From Pterobdella sp. o SKG-2022 (lineage: Eukaryota; Annelida; Clitellata; Hirudinida; Piscicolidae), in assembly GCA_964035795.1 (NCBI GenBank), contig OZ038321.1, positions 26,638,544 to 26,702,543 of the forward strand: 64,000 bases of DNA, written 5' to 3'. Below the pieces are notes generated by a model. That model saw nothing but the letters and a program-made list of their open reading frames with translations, was not told where the DNA came from and did no database searches. The translations under genes and the position numbers were made by a program. Below, in pieces: positions 36,229 through 49,900 of the stretch; within the stretch, counting starts at the first letter, position 1; the number at the start of each line of letters is the position of its first letter.

Positions 36229-36947
36229 AGGTAGATGATTGATGGTCATGTTCGTATCCACAACGTTGTTGTTTTTTGCTGTCGTTAATGTTGTTATTGT
36301 TTTTGTTGTTGTTAATACTAGAGCATCTAGTGATAATAAAGACTACTTTTTTATTCTTCATCAACTGAGATCATTACTTCACAACCAAATAATTTTTATT
36401 ACATTTGTTCACAGGCTTCCGAGCTCAAACAATGTTGAGTCGTTTTAGAATTAAAAGGTGCAATCCATCAAAAAGTGAATGTAGAAAAAAAGGCTTAGTG
36501 GGAAGAATGAGATAAAGTAAACTTTGAGTAAGATATGATTGGAGAAAAGGTTATTGTCCCTTCTTAGTTAAGATGGGGTGAAGTGATCTTCACGGTTTGG
36601 TATAGCTTCTATTGCCTTAATGCATCGGTTAAAAAAAAACACACAAGATGATATTGCGTTGTAACTCCAAACCTACGAATCGTTTTGATAGCTTTTTTAA
36701 CCGGCATTTTGATCAGTTCATGAGGGTTAAACTCAGCAAAAAACTGAAAATACTAGGATTTCATTTAGATGGTGGTTAAATAAGTTGTGAATCATAAAAA
36801 CACGATAATATTTGAATTTTTTATTTTGAAGAAGCTTTTCTATATGTTCTATATCATTCTCAGGTTACCTGATGCTTTGTCAAAAATATAAATTCAAAAA
36901 TTTTCGTGTTTTAAGATTCACAATTTTGAGGCTAATTATTCACATCA

Positions 36948-37319
36948 TCATGTCGACCGCAGTCGAACTTTTATGACTTTGTTCTTCCAATACTTCCTAC
37001 CATTCATAGCTGTTTCTAAATCTTCTTTATCAAGATTAGTATCATCAGTTAGTTGGTTGATAAAATTTCGAGGTGATCTTCCTTTAGTCATTACCATTGT
37101 TTCCCAGGTGCCGGTGCTGCAAGGTTGACAGAAATACTTAGTTCTGCTAACTTTTTGGTTGAAGAGTGGGTCTCTGATGTCAAAATAAGCTATAAATTTT
37201 GCTATTATTCGTGGTTTTGAGTGATATTTTTGGATATTGAGTTTGAGCAGTTGGAAGTCTTTAGGTATAAAGAGTCTGGAGTTTGTGTAGACATTGGAAT
37301 GATAAGGAAGGTGTTGCAA
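36948..37319 (-). pseudogene. C-terminal fragment of an RTE-like LINE ORF2
   Basis: A 123-codon frame whose last 50 residues match the end of endonuclease-reverse transcriptases. GRSPRNFINQLTDDTNLDKE is followed by DLETAMNGRKYWKNKVIKV and a terminal RLRST. The pattern G-R-x(5)-Y/F-I-x-Q-L-x-x-D-T-x(6)-L-x-x-A-M-x-R-x-x-W is typical of RTE-type LINE C-termini. The frame ends in TGATGATG, as such elements often do. The catalytic RT domain is absent, so this is a 5'-truncated insertion. The N-terminal half of the frame is not clearly part of the element. Confidence 0.6.
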
Positions 37320-38170
37320 TTTGAAACGAAGCGTACAATATCATTTGAGTTTTTGGTAATTTTTTGATGAGGAAACAAGACGAAAAAATAAAGAAGTTAA
37401 AATATTCGAGTCTATAGCTGATAAGGGAAAAGCAAAAGCTCATATTTTTAAAAGATGTTGGTTAGTAGAGATGTATCGGTGAATGTAAGGGTAAGAAAAA
37501 TTTCCTGTAAACACCGACTGAGAGGAAGGATAGAAAAAGTTTTTTATTTTTTCAAAACAATGTTTAAAATGAAAATTCATATTGAAAATTGTTCTTCATT
37601 ATGCAATCGCATTATATGCGTGGGATTATTGTTTAGGAATGTCAAAGAGGGCTGAAAAATGAAACAAAACCACTAGACTTTTTTGACCCTTAGTCTGAGC
37701 CTTTGTTGATGGAACAGTTTAATGGTGAATGATCTTTTTGCATAAGTAGATATAGTGGGGTTTGTTGGAAAAATGAGATTTAAAAGAAAAACGATTTTTA
37801 TAACAGTTCTTGAACTCTGTTGCTAGAATAGTTTAGCAGGTTAGTTTAGGTTTGTTTATGTTGCATGTCTTTAAGAGGTATACAAAGATGGTTTTTCAAG
37901 TGAAAAAGTATATAAATAAAATTTAAAAACTTCTCGAAGGTTTGTACATTATCAATGGGCTTTCTAATAGAAACTGGAGATTAAAACAATAATTGGACAA
38001 ATGAAAATTTTTTGTTGTCTTCTAATTAAAATAATCTTTCTGGACATTGTGTAATTGGATGCATTCCTACTCATCAATATTAATAATTTTCTTTAAGTAA
38101 ATACAACAAAATATTTGAACACAATAGGTATATTCATAAAGTTATTTTGAAAATTTTATTTTCTGAACTC
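37320..38170. other. AT-rich spacer, no gene seen
   Basis: No supported coding sequence. It may contain more decayed LINE sequence upstream of the fragment at 36948-37319, but I see no RT motifs. Confidence 0.4.
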
Positions 38171-38171
38171 T

Positions 38172-38320
38172 TCGATGAAGATCAATAGCCTGAATCTAAA
38201 AGTAAGGACAACAAACACAAGGTGTTTATTAAATGGCACGAAGCTTTTCGTAAGGCTAGCTTACATTATCACTTGATTTTAATAAATACTTTGTGTTTGC
38301 TGTTCGAACTCTTGAATGTT
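38172..38320. mobile_element. Palindromic MITE family A, copy 2
   Basis: The left end GATGAAGATCAATAGCCTGA is followed by GGACAACAAACACAAGGTGT, GGCACGAAGCTTTTCGTAAG and CTAGCTTACATTATCACTTG. It then passes directly into the opposite arm TTTTAATAAATACTTTGTGT, so one arm is partly deleted. The left end is the reverse complement of the right end of the copy at 40.13-40.31 kb (GATTCAGGCTATTAAACTTC), which defines the terminal inverted repeat. Confidence 0.75.
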
Positions 38321-40127
38321 TATCAAATAACCGGACATATAATATATATTTAAATATTCTTTAGATATTTTTCATATTTTTTATCTCTATAGTTGCTTTA
38401 TTTGTGTTATATTACTATTAATTTAAAAAATATATATATATATTCTCATTATTATATGTTTCTTTTTATTCTGTTATTTATAATTTACACATATTGCTCT
38501 ATTATTGCAATGATGTCACGGCTTTCAACTGACGCCATTAGTGTTCTCAGGTGGGATGATCGTGAATCCGCCTTCCATTATCCAACCTAATCTATACACA
38601 TAAAATTTAATTTTTTTAACTTATCTTTTTTAACAAAACTTTGATTTTTTCTGCATTGGTTTACAAATTTTATGAGTTTTTTTATTTTTCAAAAAAAACC
38701 TGCAGATATCTTCAAAGGATTCAACAACTGTACTGTATTCAATATAAATCTAATGGCAAGCAAATAAAGTATAAAATTTATTTACCGAACAACACATCCC
38801 TTTTTCTTATGAAGATTTATCGCCCAGTGAAAGGGTGCGGCTTGTTTTAATTTCCTACCAATATTCACCACAATATTCATGTAAAAGTAATTAGGAAACA
38901 TTTAAAAAGGCATTGAGAAAAATTAATGATTTTTTTACATTTGAAAATGTTGACTTTAATCTTTTATGGTATGGATGAAATCGTAAAAGAAGATACAAGT
39001 GATCATTGTGGATTTGAAAAAATTATTTTCTGAACTTTTGTTGAAAACTTTGGAAATTTAAATTTAATCGAAACTGCATTAAAAATAATAAAATTTTATT
39101 TTTTTTGAATTTCATTATATTTTGTGAGTTATTTTAAACCTGATAAAAATTTTTATTTTTTTTATAATTTCTTTTTCTCACTTGGAAGATGATATCAACA
39201 TCCTTCCTCACATTGGCCCAACTAAACGTAATTACTTTCTCAATAAAATACCGTCTTTTTATTCTAGTCTTTTCAGTGCGTAGCAATCTTAAAGTCAAAT
39301 CTTATTATAATGCTTACTTACCAAGAATCACGCGTCAATTTGGGCTCGTAATGACAGTTTTCAGCCCTAATTAGATGTCGCGTAAAAAAATCAGTATAAT
39401 TTTGAATATTTCACTAATTAAAAGTGACGCTTAGCTACTTTTTAACAGTTTAATGTATTAGTCGAATGATTTATAATGATGCATTTTAAAAGAAGCATTA
39501 GTTCTAATTAACTTTAATAAACAATTTATTATGGCCGGTTTATGTAGCTTGAGTAGCCAGACGAAATTTTAACATTCAATAGTCTTCAAAGATTTAAGAA
39601 ATCATTCAAAGTTATTTTCAAAATATAAAGTTAAAATTCGGAAAAATATTTATTTAACACGAACAAAACTTTGGGATATTACAACAAAATCGAAGCATCC
39701 TCTACTTTCCTTCCTTTTTCTTATCTGTTAAAGTTAATGACCAAAGTATCATTTAGTTTAATAATTTCTTGCATATATAGTCATTAATTTTTTCATAGAA
39801 CAATTTATTTTATATATTTTCTATAAAAACTGTCTATATTCTGTAAAAGCCTTTAAATAACATATCTTCGGCATTGGAAATCAATTGGTACACGAGGTAT
39901 GAAATTGGACCTACTATTCTTAAAAATTATATAGCTATATGGGAATGAAAAGTTTATATTCCATTTAAATTGGAGTGTTTTGAATTGAACTCGCATAAGC
40001 TTGAAGACACCCATGCAGCAAAGAAATGATAAATTATATCCAGCTGTTTATAAAAGAACAGTGCATGGTGTTTGGAGCCGCAATAAATGAAGAAACACCG
40101 TACTAGACGCAAAAACAAAGGTTTATA
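38321..40127. other. AT-rich spacer, no gene seen
   Basis: It contains a short (TA)n run near 38429 and several poly-T tracts. No open frame has protein-like composition with splice support. Confidence 0.45.
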
Positions 40128-40315
40128 TAGTAAGGTCAACAAACACAAAATATTTATTAAAATGAAGACACGAAGCTTTTCGTAAGACTAGCTTACATTA
40201 TCACTTGATAATATAAGATAGCCTTACGAAAAGCTTGTCTTCATTTTAATAAATACTTTGTGTTTGTTTACTTTACTATTCGATTCAGGCTATTAAACTT
40301 CATCAAAAGTTTATA
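40128..40315. mobile_element. Palindromic MITE family A, copy 3 (best arms)
   Basis: Long imperfect inverted repeat. The left arm has CAACAAACACAAAATATTTA, AAAATGAAGACACGAAGC and TTTTCGTAAG. The right arm has CTTACGAAAAGCTTGTCTTC, ATTTTAATAAATACTTTG and TGTTTG. The centre is CTTACATTATCACTTGATAA. The right end is GATTCAGGCTATTAAACTTC. No coding capacity. The arms would fold into a hairpin of about 50 bp. Confidence 0.85.
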
Positions 40316-40344
40316 TATTAATCAATCATTTCGTAAGCATAACT

Positions 40345-40520
40345 GCCATGTACTTGATAATGTTAGTTCTCTTACGAAAAGCTTCGTTGTTGAATAGAGT
40401 TTTGACTTTGTGTTTAGTGCATTTATTATTGGCTAATTGATATCTACAAAGAAACAGTGTTTCAAACTTTGTTCTAAATGTACGAAGCTTTTCGTAAATG
40501 GAACTTACATTATCGGGTAG
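40345..40520. mobile_element. Decayed MITE family A fragments
   Basis: TCTTACGAAAAGCTTCGTTG at about 40371 and GTACGAAGCTTTTCGTAAAT at about 40479 are the opposite arms of the same core. TTGATAATG and ACATTATC remnants of the centre are also present. It probably represents one or two damaged copies beside copy 3. Confidence 0.6.
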
Positions 40521-40991
40521 GTCTTAATAATGCAAGTTCACCTTAGATTCGAAATAAAATTCAAAACAGCGTTCCCTCTTTTAACGAACGACATTTTTAT
40601 TGGTGAGCACAACAAACGGGTCTAAACAATTATATTCACCATATGAAAGACTGCTTTCTATTCTGTATTGAAACAAAGCTGTTCAAAACTTGAAAGTTTT
40701 GAAGAGTTTATTGCTTTAATACAGAATTTTTTGGAGTGTTCCATTTAATGTTTATTAGAAAAAATTTGCAAAGCCTTTCATAAAACGTGCAAAGCTTTTG
40801 TAAGATGTGGAAAGTCTTTTGCTATAGACTAGTACAAGTTCATTAAATCAGCCCAATAAATTCTAATTTAAGTTCACAAAAACACTTGAAACAAAAGAAG
40901 CACACAAGCTTGAATAAAAAGCAAAGTTCATCTATGAAATCAAATACACTGGGCTCCACTTTCTTCAATTAACTATAACAAAAAGTGGACA

Positions 40992-43900
40992 TTACAAACT
41001 TCTGTTCTTCCTCCTTCTGTAGACCCTCTGTGACTCGTCATGCTCCATGTAGCCAGGGGTGCCAGGCAAGCCCCGTTCTCCTTGCATTCCTATAGGGCCT
41101 CTGTCCCCTGTGTTTCATTACGTCACGTGCTTGTTCAATTGTATGATAATTATCTTGAACAATAAGAGGGGAGTTTTATTGCTTTATGTTTTTCTAGTTT
41201 GAAAATAAAATTTTGAGTTACAAATTTTAAATCATTAAACGTTCACAATCAGTAAAAATAAATAAATCATCTAGTTTCAAAAACCACACACACTATACAA
41301 TTCGCACTCACAAAAAAAAACAAAATACCACCGAAACGTCAATAAAACGTCAATTCAACAATGCTACGCACCAGGGATTCCTTGCGGACCAGGTGGGCCA
41401 GGTCTGCCAGGTCTTCCTACTCCTGGAGGTCCTGGTGGTCCCCTCAAGTCCTGCACCAGGTCATCCAACCTGGCTGTAATGGCAGTTTCATTGGTTATTC
41501 GAAGGTTTGTAGAGCTTAGTTGATTGGGATATATTGGGTTGAATATCAGTGTAATAGATTTTGCATGTTTCATGTTATCATTGGGAGAATGATGTTGACG
41601 AAGATGATATTGAGGATGGTCATGGTAGTAATGATGATGAGAATATTAATTTTTATCATTATATTTTTAGTTTATTCAAATGAACCTGGTTTTAAAAACA
41701 TAATTTTCCAGGAAGTTTCGTTTAAATTAAATCTTAACAGTGTTACTTAAAACTGAATAATATTATTAGATTTTAGTGCGATGCCGTCAAAACATCACTA
41801 TAAAACTAACGTGGGTTTGAACTCAAATACAAACATCGCTTAATATTATTCAAAAAAAATTTTCAAGTCTATCACAAAAAAAAAAAATTTTTTTGCTGAG
41901 TTGATTTCTAGCTGTGAATTTTTTTTCAACGTTATTGTTATGAATATTTGTATTGCAAGCATCGTAACAAAGCCAACCATTGACGCTATTGTCTTAGTTT
42001 AAGTTGGCAATTTTATTTTCGTATTTTTATATAAATAAAGTTTTAGATTAATATCTAAAACCATTAAAACCTTAAATTGATGCTCAAGTTTTGTGAATAA
42101 AACAATTTTGGGTTTTTTTCAGGTTAAAAATTGTTTTTATGTTGCCGATAATCTTGAAAAGTCTTTAAAAAACTTCAATGAAGATTTTTTCATTTTATTT
42201 TTTAAATATGGATCTGTTTTTATATTTAAATTTTATTTTGTTATATTCAACTTGAAATATTTCAAAGTCAGTACAAAAATGCCACAAACATTAACTCTAT
42301 TTAAATATTTAAACTGCATCAGTCAACTTAATCCACCAAATAGCAGAACTCATTAATGAAACATTCAATGCTCTAAATTGATTTATAAATTCTCCATTTT
42401 TTGGACAGAAACGGAATCTCACACGTTATTTTGCGTCGTATGAAATCCAATAATTTTAAAACACTTGATTCAATATGATGATCAGTAATCAATGAAAATT
42501 TTAATATTGTGAATATTTCTATAACGACTTTACAGTTATGGGAACAGTCGTTATAAAATGAGATTTTATCGAAGAAATTCATGGTTGTCGAGACTAAACT
42601 GCTGTTGTTTGTAAATTGATTGTTTTATATGAGAATAAGAAAGATTATTACCAGTTTTTCCCACATTTTTTACATTTCCAAACTGCAGAAATACTAAAAA
42701 ATTTAAACAATTATAGTTAATAAAGGCTGAAATCTGAGATGTTTGCGGAAAATTCATTGTAGTGGCAAAATCACTCATGGACAAGTTTAAAGATTGGAAG
42801 AATGTTTGGATGTTTTTTCCATCAATTCATTTTTTTAAATGAGCTTCAGTATGTATTTTTTTCTGAAAACCATTAAAGTTTTCATTATACTTTTGAAAAT
42901 TTTTCTTTGGAATAATTTTCAAAGTATAAAAGCTATAGCTTTTTCAGCAAAAGAGCATTTTGAAATGCATTAAAATTGGAACGTATTTTTTAAAATCATG
43001 GTTTGCAGTCATAACTGATTCAGAAAAACCATAAAGCATCTTTTTTGGCTCATCGGGAAATTTAATTCATTTTATCACAAAATCTTTAACTGATTTTTAT
43101 TGCATTTTCTCCAAAATTGAATTACAAAACTAGAAACATATACTGAATGAATGGCTCAAAGGTGCTCAAAGAGCTAAGAAGTTGAATACATTTATATTGA
43201 CACAATGGATCCCGTTATTTATAAGTTTTAATGTCACCTTCTAAGACTTTGTAGCAGAGGTCACTGAGTTCAGACACCGATACACTACGTCCCTGAAAGT
43301 TAAAATGGCTTCATCCAGTTCCAAATTCATTTATGTTTCACTATTAGTTCCAATTGTCGTCTAATTAAAGTCATGTGAAAAAAGCTTTATATGGTTCTAT
43401 AGTTATATCTATATAAAATAATATTTATCAATAGAAACCTTTGAAAAGAATTTTTATAACATCATAAAAACATAAAAAACTGATTTATACTGCAAATTAT
43501 TTGAATAACTGATTTATAATATATAAAAAAATATTCATTCCAAAATAATTTAATTCAAATATAAGCGATCTTCAAATGTTTGAAGTAACATATCACCGGT
43601 ATTCCAGGATCTCCTGGCATTCCAGGACTCCCTCGTCGACCTTCTAACCCATCGTTGCCTGGCGAGCCTTGAGGACCTGGAGGACCTGGCAAACCTGACC
43701 TTCCTGGAGGTCCCGTCGCCCCTATTGCTCCTCTTGCACCAGCCTGGTGAAAAAGGGAGTAATGGTACGACAAGTTTTTGGAGGGTTTTATTGAAAAAAA
43801 AAATATATATCAGATTGAAATTTGAGAAATCTTCATGCGAAGTTGAAGATTACTTGTCCTGGAGGACCTGGAGAACCTGGCAATGCAGACAACCCCTGGC

Positions 43901-46900
43901 AAAAAGAATTGAAGCATTAAATTTTGAGAAACAATAAAATTAATGATGTCTTCAGTTAGATTTGTAATGCTTGAAACTGACGGGCTGTCCAGGTGAGCCT
44001 GCCGGTCCAGGAGGCCCAGGCTTGCCTTTCAAAATGTCCGAGATTTTTTCTATTGGTTGTGTCGAGTTTTCATCTCCTTCATTCACATTTTTCTGCATCA
44101 TATATTTCAAAATAGCTTATGCGAATATATGAATTTCAAATCAGACTCACAAAAAGCTGAGATAGTTCAAAGTTTGCCTGTAAATTGTTTAAGGATATTA
44201 ACTATGAGATACAAAGTGGTGCGCAAAAAAACTTCACAACAGAAGTTCCTGGAGGCCCTGGTAGTCCCGGAGCCCCAGGCATTCCTGATTTTCCAGGGTG
44301 GCCTGTCATTCCCTGTGCGTTTAATACGTATATATTATCAATATAGTTGATGTTTCTTGAAAAAATGCGTTGCGAAATGAAAGATAAAGCCTAAAAATTA
44401 ATTTCAATTACCATTTGACCCGGTGATCCCGGAGAGCCAGTGTTACCTTTTTCCCCCATGATTCCTATGGGACCTATCAGACCTGGGTCTCCTTGTCTTC
44501 CAGGAGGTCCTTGGTCTCCCTTGTCAGTTAGATGAATAGTTAATATGTTGTCTTGACAACATTGTATTGAATTTAAATGAGAAAATGGAAAAATTGTGGC
44601 AAAAAAAAAGTGGTTTTGGCTGCTTTTTTTGTTTGAAATATAATTCATAGAATGTTATTGCTAGCAATCGTGCCTAAATGCTCACTCTATCGCCTTTCTC
44701 GCCAGGTCTCCCGTTTGAGCCATCTTTACCTGCAGGACCCTTTGAAAAAAATATAATTATTAGTGATTTCGGTAAATTATAACGTAGCTACAAACTTCTT
44801 CTCCATTCATTCCTGGTTCTCCTTCTGGTCCCTGTAAGCAACAATTATGCAATTACTTAATGTTTGAAATTAAAATATATTTTTCATTACATAGTTTGAC
44901 ATTAAAAGAATTCATGCGTTTTTCAATGAATATCAATCTAATTCATAAATTAGAACAAAAAAAACAATTTTATGGAAAAATCGATGTTTGTCACAATTTT
45001 CTTTAGCATTCTATAAAACACCAATGTTCAAAATCACTGGCCCTAGGTCCAGGAGCTCCAGGTCTGCCAGGAATTCCATCGGCTCCTGGGTACCCTGTGT
45101 TTCCTTTCAAGCCTTTCATCAAGCTTTTCAACTCCTTTGATACATTTCATTACATCATTAAGGTTTTATCATTTTATTTTTTGATCAAATAACGCACCGA
45201 CTCAGATAGACTATCTTTGCCCCCAAAGCCTTCTCCGGGAGGTCCCTTGGAAAAAAAAAATCATGTTCTGAAGAGGAATTTTAAAGGAATCAAAAATAAT
45301 GTTTATTATAGTTTCACTCACTGGATCGCCTGTGTTTCCTTTAGATCCTCTAGGCCCCCTCAAACCCATCTTGTAGGTTTCAAGTTGAATTATTCAAAAA
45401 TATGAAAATTAACAAGTTTAAAAACAAATATGGCATACAATTCCATCTGGACCGGGAAGTCCCTGCTCTCCCTGGAGTGATTGATGTGTTAATACAATGT
45501 TACTAACACAACTAAATGAATGTTATATTGTTTGAAAACTATCGTCGTAGATGCTGAGAACGTTGCCTAGACAAGAACCCAAACCAGATGAATATAAACT
45601 ATTTAAACGCATTTTTCTTCATAATCTGTGCAATAAAAGATGAAGAATAGTTCAAAATGGTAATTTATATCGAGTCTGAGCAAAATATTGATCAAACAAA
45701 GATTTGTTTTGAAACATAAAAATATTTTTCCCAATTTGTATGTTTTTTTTTAATTTATAGTGCGTATCTAACTTAAACTGGGTATTTAATTTATTGTGGA
45801 TATTTAGTTTATATAGAATATTGAAATCCTTATAAGAATACTTTGGTTCCTTTTTCACCATCTCTCCCATTCAGCCCATTGTTGCCTCGTATGCCCTTGG
45901 AGTTAGTGGTGAATAGTCTTACAAAAAAACCAATTTTTGCTCAAATAAAAGAAAACAACTTAAAAATATTTTTTTACTAGCCGACTATCACATGTTTCAT
46001 AAAACTTTGAATGAAAACAACTAAAAATAAGTCATTTATCAGATCTTTACCTCTATATAAAGCAAATTGGCTTCTATATATTTTTTTAAACACTACTGCA
46101 GGACAAAATAAGAACATACAGGAGGTCCGATTGGACCAGGGGGACACGACACTGAACACTGGCCTTCGGGAGCCACTTCTTGCTAGTGAGCATCAGGTTT
46201 TTGTGAGGGTTGATGAATAAAGGTTAAGTCTATCAGAACATAATTGTTACTTTTTTATAATGCTTCTTAGCTTTCGGCAAGTCTAGTTTACTTTCTCTAG
46301 TTTATAATATATGCTTACTATTATATATAATCTTGATTATTTTATAGTTAAATAATTTGATTGAGAAGCATGCCTTACATGGAGATTTTCAGCTGGAACT
46401 TCAGGCAGTGGAGTGGGAGTTGGGCTTTTTTGCTTTTTTTATAAATTTTTTATATGATAGAATAAAGAAATTATTCACAAAATTTTTATCATAAATCATT
46501 TGACAACAAATTATTATTGAAGATAAAATAAATTGGCTCAAAACGTAATAATTAATGCAAGTGCTCAACGATTTTTTAACTTCGGTTACCTGCAGGTGAT
46601 TTATGTCGGAAAACTTTGTTTATTAGTTAATAATTAGTTAATGACCAAAATTAGTTTTTCTTATTAGATTTATTTATACTTATGAATCATATATGAAAAA
46701 ATTATTTCAAAAGTATTCCTATAATAAAATATAGATAATATAAAGACTTGAAGCGCAACCTTGCTTCTAACAATGGTGGCACCACTGCCTGTGCACCCAT
46801 CCCTGGTGAGATCTGGGTCACAGTGCAACATTATCGACTGGATGTCTACCTAGTGACATATATTAAAGTTTATCAAAAAAAAACACAATTTTAAACATTC

Positions 46901-49900
46901 AAAAAGTTTTTGTTGTAATATTATTCGAAGAAAAAAACTGAAAAAAAGTGATAGCTTACTTAAAAAGAACATCACAAAATAAGAAACTGAATCGTTTAAG
47001 ATGGGGAAACTCACTGGTAAGGTGCGTTCAGAGTTGACATATCCCACTCGGAAGTACGTGTCTTCGAAATTCAGATTTTTTGGTGCAAAATAAGATGTAG
47101 ATTGCTTTTTACAGTCGATAAAAACTTCGATTTGCTCATCGTAGATGGCGATCTGAAGTCTGTGCCAGGATTTGTCGAAGAGCTGTGAACGTTCAATGTC
47201 GTAATTTAAGTTAATTTTTTAATTTAGTTTAGGAGTATTTATTTTAGTTCAGTTAAGTTTTTATAATATTTAATTTTTTAAAGTCAAAAATAAATTTGTA
47301 TTTCAATTTTTTGAATAATAATAAAAATATTGGACGAATTGAGATCTGAGTTTTAATTAATAGCTAGCCATTAATCTTCTGCATATTTAATATTTCATCA
47401 TTCATAAACACTGTTTCACATGATAAGCTTCAACTTAACACTTTTTAATTTGAACCAGAATTCAGTCGTCACAATAAAATATCTTAGGAAACATCATCTT
47501 TGAATATATACACATTTACCACTTCTTTACCAAAAAGCTAACTTCAATGGTGGAGAAACTATAGATTTTATATTTCGATATAGATTTTCGAAACAATATA
47601 ACCAATGTGGCAAAAAGACAATTACCAGGTTGTAAGTTATAATATAGAACAAAGACTGAAACTCATGTGGAAATGCAGTTTAAAAACTTGAATAATAAAA
47701 ATTCAAAATTAACTGAATTTACATGATTCGAAAAATATAATATATAAAATAATTAGAAATACTCTAAAAAAATCATCAAAAGAAGAAATTATTGTGACTA
47801 ATACTTATGAAATAGATATGAGGTTTAAAATATTTAGTTCTTTTTTACCAAACTGGTGTAATCCGATTAACAAATATAATATACTCCTTAATAACTAAAA
47901 ATTTCGTCTGTTTAAATTTCATATGTTCCTTATCTTGATTTCGTGCGTACTTTGAGCTTTCTCAAAGAATGTATTATTTCAATTATAAACCCTCAGAATA
48001 TCTTATATATGGTTTTGTTTTTGATTTATTTGTTTGATAAATTTCAAAGTAGAAACAGTTTAAGTAGTTGACAGCTTTTTGAAATTTTAAGCAATAAAAT
48101 AAAATAAAAAATATTTCTAAATTAAAAAATAACTTTTTTTTAAGAAAATTTTCATGAAATTCTTACTAAGAATAGAAATTATATAACTTTTTATTATAGT
48201 CAAAGCTTTAAAACCTGAACGGTTCCGATAATTAAATATAATTAAAAAGCTTTACATAATGGTTATTTTATATTCAACTTCTCTTCACCTTCATGCATTG
48301 CTGAGTCTTACAACACTAAAAAATTTATCAAAAAAGGCCACAGCTTTTTGTTACAAGTGTAGCATTTCAAGCATTTATTTTATTTTCTGTATGTTATTGT
48401 TAGAACCAGTTTATAAAAAATTTTAATTCTAGATAACTTCTTGACCTATAACATAAGAAAATTAAATGAGAAAAACTGAAAATATAATAAATCTATAACC
48501 TAACTTTTTGAATATATATTAACACATTGATAATAATTCATGTAAGTTATCAATAACAGTTGAAGAGGTAGACTATGGAAAACTATACGTTGTAAGTTAT
48601 AGATTATGACAAGGTTTTGTTGAAAATTTTAGGTCAATAAAAATTTTCTTTACGTGTTCTTATAAATCTTCATAGTTTGAATTTTTACTGTTTAAATTCA
48701 AGTTTACAAAAGAACATACGATGTCTCTAAAAAAATTGCAAAAGTTTATAAAAGTCGATTCATTTAGATAAATGACTTCTTAGTGAATAGGAAACATGAT
48801 ATTTTATACAAAACTCATAAGCCATTGTTTTTCAGGAATGTTCTAGCATCCATGATGAACTAAGATGAAAAGTATTAAACCCATGCTTGAAACTTATAAT
48901 GCTTAATAAACAATTAAGCACTTCATGAGTCACATTAAAGAGGTTAGCCTATATCTGCGTCTTAAGTATATTTGCGTACAGCTTATCGACAATCTTCCAA
49001 AATTGGCTCTTATATACAAATAATAAACTGTTTCACTAAATATATATATATATAGAAAAAAATGTATGATAGGTATTTAAAGATACATGTATTAGTTTGA
49101 TGAGTATAGTAAACTTACACTATGGGCATCTTGCATATCAGCAAAGCGGAAAACACTCTTTTCATCCGAGGTATATGTCTCTATAGAAACTGTTTCTCTG
49201 GGTCCATCCAACACAATGCTAAAGTGACTGATTTCTTCATCAATATTATCAAAGCCATCAAGCCTTATCAATTCAAACTGTTGGTTTGCTGTTTTGCCTG
49301 AGAGTCGGAAGATTATGGTCAAGAGGAAGTCCTCAGGCATGGGGATTGGAAAGAGGTCCCTGTTTTTATAGGTGAATCGTTGGGCTTTATTAGTTTCAGT
49401 GCTATTTCGGTTTAAGGCGCTTTCAATTTCAGCCGACTGTAATGCTCAATAAATATCGAACTTGGTGTCGTTCAATGGAGATTTGTCTATGAGTTTGACT
49501 TAACAAGTAAGTCTTGAAGCAAAACTTAAATATTAATTTAACATGATGGTTTTTCACTAGCCACAATAAAATAAGTATATTTAAAAACACTAATAGTTTT
49601 TATTAAGATACAAAGCTTTTCGTTAACAAGTATACCTAAAAATATTACTTAGTTAACGAAAAGCTTTGTATCTTAATGAAATTCATTTGTGTTTTTAATT
49701 ATACTCATTTTACATGAATATAAATACAACAATAAATTATGACGTTCAAATTTATATATAAAATACCAACAAATAACTGAGTAATTAATAAGAAAAAACT
49801 CAACGAACGATTGAAATTAACCAACTCTGCAGGCGTTTCAAAAATATTGTCTTTTAGGAAATGGTAGGCCTTGTTTTTACCATTGTTTCCATTGATCACT

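Noticed and set aside
36182..36448. Asn-rich and Val-rich frames on both strands
   Set aside because: Translations of the (TTG)n repeat.
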